NCBI RefSeq assembly: GCF_905220565.1
Contig: NC_059413.1
Span: 12,501,501-12,565,500 of the forward strand
Length of the DNA: 64,000 bases
Direction: 5' to 3'
Source: Melitaea cinxia
Taxonomy: Eukaryota; Arthropoda; Insecta; Lepidoptera; Nymphalidae
Part shown: positions 57,497 to 64,000 of the stretch, one piece after another
Position numbering within the stretch: the stretch's first letter is position 1
Layout of the letters: each line of letters begins with the position of its first letter
Made by a program: the position numbers and the translations under genes
The notes under the pieces: model-generated
What the model saw: only the letters and a program-made list of their open reading frames with translations
What the model was told of the DNA's origin: nothing
The model's database searches: none

Positions 57497-57757
57497 ATTT
57501 TATATATGTAAGTGTTATGTATGTTTATTATTATTATATATTGTCTATTAGTACTTTGTTCGAGTATTCTAATTCGCACACCAATCGTTTGTTTACTTCC
57601 TAACTGCAGTTTCTATTTAGTGTCCTATACCCAAAGGTTGTCTGAAAGAGATCGCTCTTTCAGCGATAAGACCGCCTTTGTACATCTTTCATTTTATGTT
57701 TTTTTTTTCTCTGTTGTTTCTTTTAATGGTGTACAATAAAGAGTATTATTATTATTA
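57166..57757 (+). mobile_element. LINE 3' end (family E): RT C-terminus, 3' UTR and (ATT)n tail
   Basis: 57166-57414 reads SFSVKAVQLWNSLPLPIRQAQ and SFKKYLKLHYLS before a stop, the C-terminal tail typical of several insect non-LTR reverse transcriptases. The UTR carries 'gtgtcctatacccaaaggtt', 'gcgataagaccgcctttgta' and 'gtgtacaataaagagta', and ends (ATT)n at about 57744-57757. 5'-truncated, and the first codon of the open frame is TTG, not a start. Confidence 0.7.
57464..57492. repeat. (TA)n microsatellite
   Basis: An uninterrupted TA run of about 29 bases inside the family E LINE UTR. It is absent from the other family E tails, so it expanded after insertion. Confidence 0.85.
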
Positions 57758-58496
57758 TTAAATTTAATATACTCTGTGAAATAACAATTAAAAGTGCGTT
57801 TGAACCCTACTTAAATTAAGACATTTTTGTCTTAATGTTAAAATTTAATAAATAGTAATAGATATAAATACAACTATAGTGCCATGAACATATATTATTT
57901 CTGTCAGTGGATTTCTATATAATTTCATTAATATATAAAAACTCCTTTCGTCTTCTTTTAAAAAAAAAGGCGTATCAAAAACAAACTTTAGGACTAACAA
58001 TAAAACACTCCATCTTCATAAAAATATAAGTATTGAAAACTAATAACAATCGATACATTTTTACAACACACAAAAATAAATTCATCAAAAATTGCATAAA
58101 TGTCATTTTGCAACAACATTGCGATGTACCTAAGCAGAATTTTCGCGATTCAAATGAAATTCAAAATGGCGGATGTAACTTGCCTTCGTCACGGTGCATT
58201 GATTTAGTTATATGATAATTAGTTTTCCAACGTGTTCAGTTAATCTATGCGCGGAAAATATTGTGAAACGCATAATTAAATACCTTGTGTTATTTATGTA
58301 TCCATTTTAAGAAATAGATTTCAATGATTTGTTGTTTAGTTAAATGTGTTTGTAGTTGTGTGTTGTAGTTTCTTAGAGAAATTGTTTAGAAATTGTATTT
58401 TAAATTCTTTGAAATTGAAAACTTTTGTCGGCACTGTAGCTGTGTTCTTGTCTAACGATTTCTTGATCGCTAAGTGTAATGTAATTTTTAATTCAT

Positions 58497-58725
58497 CACT
58501 CATCATCATCAATTCAGCCTAATATAGTCCACTGCTGGATAAAGGCCTCCTCAAGTTCGCGCCAAATATGGAGTGAACTCATGTGTTTTGCCCATAGTCA
58601 CCACGCTGGGCAGGCAGGTTGGTGACCGCAGGACTGGATTTATCGCACCGAAGACGCTGCGTCTTCGGCCTGTGTATTTCAAACCCAGCAGTTTGATGGT
58701 TATCCCGCCATCGGTTGGCTTCTTC
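58497..58725 (-). repeat. Family A repeat
   Basis: A catcatcatc tail, 'ccactgctggataaaggcct', 'accacgctgggcaggcaggt' and 'gttatcccgccatcggttgg'. 5' truncated. Confidence 0.7.
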
Positions 58726-58761
58726 TTAATTAAGAACTATAAATATCTTGAACCATGGATA

Positions 58762-59042
58762 TCTATACTAATATTATAAAGCTAAAGCTGTTTGTTTGTA
58801 TGTTTGAACGCGCTAATCTCAGCAGTGTTAGATAGTCCATTTATCAAGGAAGGTTGTAGGCTATATATCATAACGCTAAAACCAATAGAAGCGGAGTACC
58901 AATGAAGAATAGTTCAAAATCGTTTTTTTTTTTTTCCTTTTGAGAGCTGCGTGCCGTGCGTAAACAGTAAAAGTTTTGCAAAAATCATGTATGACAGAAT
59001 TGTTCCTATTCCACGCGGACGAAGTCGCAGGCAGAAGCTCTT
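58762..59042 (+). mobile_element. Lep1-type Helitron, 3' end decayed
   Basis: Starts TCTATACTAATATTATAAAG. It contains 'gaacgcgctaatctcagcag', 'ccaatagaagcggagtacca', and near the end 'ccacgcggacgaagtcgcag' with 'gaagct' where CTAG should follow. Confidence 0.65.
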
Positions 59043-59413
59043 TTAGACATAAAATGGGATATTTACCTAACATTTTTGACGTCAATGTTGTTGTCTATAG
59101 ACACAGCTATGTTTTCATGTAAAAATAGTATATAACTAACACAGTTTTACACTATATGAATACATTTTATTAATAAAATTTGAACTTATTCGCAATGGGT
59201 CACTGTAGTAGATGGAGTTCATAGTAGTGCTTTGTTTAGTCACAGTTTGTTTAAGACAGAATTGGCGTCTTCAGTCGAGCCTTTCTGAGAACCTCGGAGC
59301 TATTAAAAATATTAATTTTATTTTTGTATCTTTATTAAGGAAGTTTGGAAGCAAAATATCACAAAGAAATGACAAGCTAGATATTTTTACCGATTATTCT
59401 ATCCTACTATATA

Positions 59414-59613
59414 TTATTTAAATGCAAAAGTTTGTGAGGATGTATGTATGTTTGTTACTCTTTCACGCAAAAACTACAAAACCGATTTTAATGAAACTGG
59501 GTAAGTAGATAGGTGGACATCTACAATAACACATAGGCTACTTTTTGTCCCGATATTTATCACGGGATCGGAACTTAAACAGGTGAAACCGCGTGGCGCA
59601 ACTACATATGTAT
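59414..59613 (+). mobile_element. Helitron-like fragment
   Basis: 'tttcacgcaaaaactacaaa', 'aaactgggtaagtagatagg' and 'gtgaaaccgcgtggcgcaac'. The end lacks CTAG. Confidence 0.45.
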
Positions 59614-60224
59614 AATTATAACAATTATAAAGATGTCATATAAAATTAGTAGATAGCGAACAAGGAACTAGCGACAAATAGACAAACAGTCTAACAGACT
59701 TATCACACGTCTAAATTAAACGCGTCTCGAACAATTATCTCGGTCATTTTCATTGTACAATTTATATTTCATTACCATCGTTTCCGGCGTTATCATCATC
59801 TCGCTTGCACGCTGCTTATTATGTATTTGTTAGAAAGAGACGGAATGAATGAATGAGTGGTTCATTCACATTGACTCTGAGGTCAATCAGGAATCAAGTA
59901 TCGGGGAGATAAATTAAGGACAACAGGAGTTTTCGTAATAAGTCAAAGAAATTTGGCTTTTATGTCAATGCCAATAAAAGTCTTTATTCTATGACGTATT
60001 TGTTTCGAAAGTGCATATTACATAAATTAATTGTATGGTTTTTTATATACGTAAAGTTTTTTTAGTATCTAAATAATATTCATGTTACTCATGCCGTCAT
60101 ATTGTCTTGTTACATCAACTATCATTTGTAAAACAATTCTTATATGGCTTTTCTATTCCAAGACAAACGCTAATTATATAATTATTATCGTTTTTTCCTG
60201 GCCGTATTAATTCTCTCTCTCTTC

Positions 60225-60290
60225 CCTTCTCCTATATGAAGAAACAGGTCTATGCCCAGCAGTGGGATGTTTCGGGCTGAATAAGATATT
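60225..60290 (+). repeat. LINE/SINE tail fragment
   Basis: 'atgaagaaacaggtctatgc' and 'ccagcagtgggatgtttcgg' with 'gctgaataag', resembling the S2 tail at 47690-47735. Confidence 0.45.
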
Positions 60291-60544
60291 AATAAAGGTG
60301 GTAGTGGGCTGATTCGTTTAACCACGATATCTCAGGCTTAAAATTCGCATAGAATAGGTATTTTAAGACCTAATTTTTGAAGAATTTATTTCTTAGTAGA
60401 TGATAGGTACATAAATAGGAAAATATCCTCTATATTGTCTGAAGGTGACTGGATGTTTTAGGAGAATTTCTTGCATTACTCATTGATAGTGGAATAATGT
60501 AACGTGACCAAATCATTCTCTTTAAAACTAAATAAATAAGGTAA

Positions 60545-60750
60545 ACCTTTGAAAGCGGAACCCAGTAGTAAATCTGTAACATGTAATCGAAAGTCTGAAA
60601 ACATACGACATAATCACAAACGCCTATATCACGATAAAAATCTGTATGGCTTATACAAATATTTATTATTATTGGCGATTAAACCGGTAGCTAGTACCGG
60701 TCAGTTGCTTTACCACTGCGCCAATGCGTCCTCGAAAAGGTGACTTCCAG
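60545..60750 (-). mobile_element. SINE family S2, head and body
   Basis: On the minus strand it begins 'attggcgcagtggtaaagca', then a GC stem (accggtactagctaccggt), an eroded B box, and 'tatttgtataagccatacag', as in the 34206 element body. Confidence 0.5.
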
Positions 60751-61169
60751 CAACGAAAATACAAGTTACAAAACACTTAATTTCTTCTTATGCTTTAGTT
60801 CGGCGACAACTTATATCAAAATAGATACAAGTGGTCCTATAAAAACATGAAAAGCATTTTAAAACCTAATATTATATTAAAAGTGGTTATTTGTAAATAA
60901 TGTACATTTTCACCTCCTTGCATCGTTTTCCTTATTGCTGAGGGTTGTGATGTCTATGAAGGGTCTTGTCCTGGATTAGTTTTCGCCATCTGCCTCGATC
61001 ACCCGCTGTGTAGATGGCTACGCTGTCATTGGATCATATAATGTACATTATAATTAATACTAATTATAAAAAAAGATGTAAGTGTCAACTAAAAAAACCA
61101 CCAAATCTATAATACCCTAAATATCCGGTGCTAAAAAGACGTAAACAATTTTTCTCTTGTATATTATTA

Positions 61170-61380
61170 CTAACTAGCGACCCGCCCCGGCTTCGCACGG
61201 TTGCAAAAACTATCAGTGTTCCTCTACTATATTACGCATATACTATACATATAAACCTACCTCTGGATTCACTCTATTTACTAAATAAAACCGCATCAAA
61301 ATCCGTTGCGTAGTATTAAAGATCTAAGCATACAGACAGCGGGAAGCGACTTTGTTTTATACTATGTAAATATATTCAAA
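61170..61380 (-). mobile_element. Helitron-like repeat
   Basis: The inverted terminus ctagcgacccgccccggctt at 61175, then 'aaaaactatcagtgttcctc', 'cgcatcaaaatccgttgcgt' and 'cagacagcgggaagcgactt'. Sibling of 29830-30035. Confidence 0.6.
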
Positions 61381-61573
61381 GTAAATATATTCAAACGCCT
61401 ACAATCAAATTAAGTCCGCTCATTCATAAAACGGTAATCGAATCTTAGTCATCTCACCTCAGACGGGTCAAGGTTGCCGATACTAGATGGGTGGTGAAAC
61501 CAGTTGCAAAACGTCAATGAATCATTCACAGCTTAGACCGGTAACGGATGAGAGATTTATTTATTACCCAATT

Positions 61574-61715
61574 TTACGCCGAGTTGCACGAAACAAAGTT
61601 AAAATTTAAGTAGAGATTAAACTAATTTAATCTCAAGAATTTCATACAATTCTTGCGATTAAATTAGTTTAATCTCTACTTAAATTTTAATTTTGTTTCG
61701 TGCAACTCGGCGTTA
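61574..61715. mobile_element. Snap-back MITE, 66-bp arms, TTA target duplication
   Basis: Arms 61576-61641 and 61648-61713 are inverted copies with 64 of 66 positions matching by direct comparison, around a 6-base loop (tcatac). The ends cgccgagttgcacgaaac and its inverse are flanked by TTA on both sides (61574-61576 and 61713-61715), the 3-bp target of PIF/Harbinger-type transposons. No coding content. Confidence 0.85.
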
Positions 61716-61787
61716 ATGTGCTAAATATTACTATGTACGTAAATTAAAGGTAAATGTTGAAATGTTTACGTACATAACTTCCGAATC

Positions 61788-61885
61788 ATTCAGTCAGTCA
61801 GTTCAGCCTATTGTAGTCCACTGCTACTTGCTAGACATAGCCCTACTCCCAAAGTTCGCGCCAAACATCCCGTTTTTCACAGTCC
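61788..61885 (-). repeat. Family A-like tail, diverged
   Basis: 'cagttcagcctattgtagtc', 'cactgctacttgctagacat' (small insertion in the usual word) and 'aaagttcgcgccaaacatcc'. Confidence 0.5.
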
Positions 61886-62174
61886 TCACCTAACCTACAC
61901 CGGCAATCTTACGTAAATAGTTTTTTTTTTTTTTTTTTGTTAGTTATTGTGGACAGTGATTTTATAAAAGAAAAAAAAAAGTATTTCATTCGTAACAAAT
62001 AAAGGTACAATTCACACTTTTACAATTAAGGTGATATCAATAAATGTGTTCACAATTAAAGTACACCTGTTATCTGAACTAGTAAGATAACTGTATCTCA
62101 GAATAACAGGATTTAAAAAATAGATTTATATATTTAGGAAAAATAAAATATTGTGGTACGAGATATGCCGTGTC

Positions 62175-62356
62175 AGCTTTTTTTAGCGTTGAGTGAATGA
62201 GTGACGAGAGCGTTACGAAATGTGTGATCGGCGAGGCGAACCGAAGTTGTGAAACATATAAGTTAGATGGAATTAAAGATCGAAGAAGAGAAGAAAGATG
62301 AAAGAAGAGAAGATTAAAGGTTTTACTTCAGTCGGGTGGTCTGAAGCACACTCGTT
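62175..62356 (+). repeat. Family D interspersed repeat
   Basis: 'gagtgaatgagtgacgagag', 'cgttacgaaatgtgtgatcg', 'gcgaggcgaaccgaagttgt', a purine-rich expansion (gaagaagagaagaaag) and 'gtcgggtggtctgaagcaca'. Confidence 0.6.
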
Positions 62357-63568
62357 TTTTATATATTTTATATCGGTATTATGCTGTACTATCAAAATAT
62401 AGGTACACTAGGCTAAAACTAGTTTTCTTATTTCTCTTATTTACTCATTTTCACGATACTACTACGTTTTCCATTCTTTTTATTAATTAATTTTACAAAT
62501 ACTACTATTTTAATATAACTCTATTCAAGGTTTTTATTAAATTTCGCAAGCACTCGCTCATTATGGTGTATGATTATTATTAAATCGATATTTTCGTATC
62601 GAACCCGGAAATTTAATTTTAATAACCAGACAGCGTCAAACGGCCGGACATGATAGAGCCGGCCTCCGACTTTTAAATGTCATTGCTACAGACACACATA
62701 CTGTTTCATTATCGTGTTCACGAAAATAAACAGACTAAATTAAAAAATATATTTAAACGAATACAAAAATAATTAACATTATGCAGTTAGACTTATTTTT
62801 TATTTATTTTATTTTATTTTGGAAACAAACGGTATTAAAATAGTAAGTATACGGAAGGACAAAACGACTGTCCCTACGTATAATATCGAAATTGAAAAAA
62901 AGCACTTTACATTTTTACGCTGAATGATTTGTTAAGTATCGATAATGAGTATAAACTCATGAAAAATGTGATTTTGTGTGTATTTTATAGCATTTTCTCT
63001 TTTTTTTTTGAAAATATTCATAAAAAGTAGTTTTTTCATGCAATAAAAAAAATAGAAAATTTTCAGTTTCGAGACTGTACGCAGGGACAGTCGATAAATA
63101 GTATCACTCAACAAAAACAGTTTGGATATTACAATAGAACATATAACAATGTTAAGAAGAGATGCCTAATTGTTTTCTAATGTTTACGCGAATTTCACTA
63201 ATTATAATGAACTGTAATAATAAATAATTAATAATGACTGTAGCTTACTCCTTAAGAAAAAATAACACTTATTTCATAACATACCATATATTTATAAAAT
63301 ATATATAATTATATTATAAGTATATATATTTGGGATTCATATGTCAAGACACCATTCATATTCATCTATTGCTTGGTTTTATAGTGTTCTTTTATGTAAA
63401 CACGACGATACTAAAGAAGAAAATGATCTCTAATACACGTGAAAATGTATTCGTATAACTTAATCTAATAATATCCAATACTAAGTATAAAATTGGACTA
63501 AAAAGAAATTGTAAAGAAAAGTGATTAATGCTTATGGAAATTAAAAATACATTTTCTGTTTGTTCCAG

Positions 63569-63691
63569 TGGATCACGCCTGAAGAATGCGATGTGTATTC
63601 GAGGGACAGGAGACCACCCCTCGTCATCCCCCGAATCACACAGTACCGCGCCCCCAGGAGGGATCCTCGACCACAGTTACCGTTTTCCGAG
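63569..63691 (+). CDS. Adaptor/docking-like protein, coding exon 2
   Basis: 41 codons between ttccAG and GAG|GTAAGT, phase 0 on both sides, continuing the frame of 38060-39211 as residues 385-425. The peptide begins WITPEECDVYSRDRRPPLV and goes on with basic, proline-rich sequence (YRAPRRDPRPQLPF). GC content and codon use match exon 1 and contrast with the AT-rich surroundings. Joined, the two exons give ...DEEDE-WITPEE..., an acidic patch followed by a basic one. The gene continues past 64000, so the C-terminus and any catalytic domain are out of view. Confidence 0.85.
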
Positions 63692-64000
63692 GTAAGTTAA
63701 CAGAAAATTAAAAAATTAGACCAATTTGGATTTTTTTTTTTTTTTTTTTGTTAAAAAGTACTTACGTTAAGTGCGTACTGAAAAAGATGGCTCCAAAAAT
63801 TAAGCTTAAAAAAGGATTATAATGAAAAAAAAGTCTTTAAATGTGGCCTGAATGATTGACTACCATGTAATAATGATCAAAATTTTTATTTTTAAGTATT
63901 CATTAAAAAAATGCAGTATTCTTACGATTATGTTTCCAAAGATACATATAATGAACAAAGTTGTTTCGGTACCAAATAGTGTTCCGTTGGCACACTTTTT
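63692..64000 (+). other. Start of the next intron
   Basis: Begins GTAAGT. AT-rich with a T run near 63731-63749. No exon is seen before the window ends. Confidence 0.7.

Larger units (their letters stand above)
39212..63568 (+). other. 24.4-kb phase-0 intron
   Basis: It starts GTTAGT after codon 384 and ends in a pyrimidine-rich tract, ttttctgtttgttccAG. The exon on each side is open and in the same frame. It is filled with mobile-element copies described separately. The stretches 40136-40740, 40966-41916, 41965-42726, 42888-43449, 43716-44254, 44601-45510, 46251-46928, 47736-48934, 49091-50567, 51221-52030, 53861-54071, 54916-55557, 56241-56734, 57758-58496, 59614-60224, 60751-61169 and 62357-63568 show nothing further. 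Unseen small exons cannot be excluded. Confidence 0.8.

Noticed and set aside
1..64000. CRISPR arrays, operons, phage or bacterial defence loci
   Set aside because: The composition, splice sites, SINEs and Helitrons are those of an insect nuclear genome. No regularly spaced short repeats with unique spacers were seen.

Overview
The window reads as nuclear DNA of a moth or butterfly (Lepidoptera). It is strongly AT-rich, has few genes, and is packed with short interspersed repeats of kinds familiar from that order: non-autonomous Helitrons (5' TC, 3' CTAG, inserted between A and T), tRNA-headed SINEs, LINE 3' ends with (GAT)n or (ATT)n tails, and small inverted-repeat MITEs. The order is inferred from these repeats. 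No species can be named from the sequence.

Only one host protein-coding gene is supported. Its first coding exon is 38060-39211 (+, 384 codons). A 24.4-kb intron (39212-63568) follows, then a second coding exon at 63569-63691 (41 codons). The reading frame is kept across the junction (phase 0) with good splice signals, and the gene continues beyond the right edge. The product looks like an intracellular docking or adaptor protein: it is acidic and low-complexity, with a proline-rich SH3 ligand (PPPVPPRK) and several SH2-type tyrosine motifs (YDNI, YEPV, YEEI, YANL). I could not assign a family. A CpG-rich stretch at 37440-38059 is the likely promoter and 5' UTR.

Left part (1-37400): no intact gene. 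It holds a decayed multi-exon DUF4806-like pseudogene (6545-8518, -), a long hairpin element (4945-5224), a related 72-bp minisatellite (10501-10925), several LINE, SINE and Helitron copies, and the most striking structure of the window: a 1.57-kb array of 308-bp units (21340-22906), each carrying a cloverleaf-forming tRNA-like sequence. The array flips orientation in its middle and is flanked by a 13-bp direct repeat. A diverged, inverted copy lies at 16797-17053.

Intron (39212-63568): an accumulation zone for mobile elements. It includes a 5'-truncated jockey-like LINE with an open 200-codon reverse-transcriptase end (52042-52770, -), a second LINE 3' end (57166-57757), complete Helitrons, two nested insertions with 12-bp target duplications, a perfect 21-bp hairpin (41917-41964) and a 66-bp snap-back MITE with a TTA duplication (61574-61715).

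Repeat family labels used below are local to this answer. A: element ending in the (GAT)n tail. B: LINE-tail element with the 'gtaagcgattaccgtag' core. C: 165-bp element. D: element ending in 'ggtctaaagcac'. S1 and S2: tRNA-headed SINE families. E: LINE with the (ATT)n tail. M: MITE with 'accgacttc' ends. Boundaries of truncated copies are approximate, generally within 10-20 bases.
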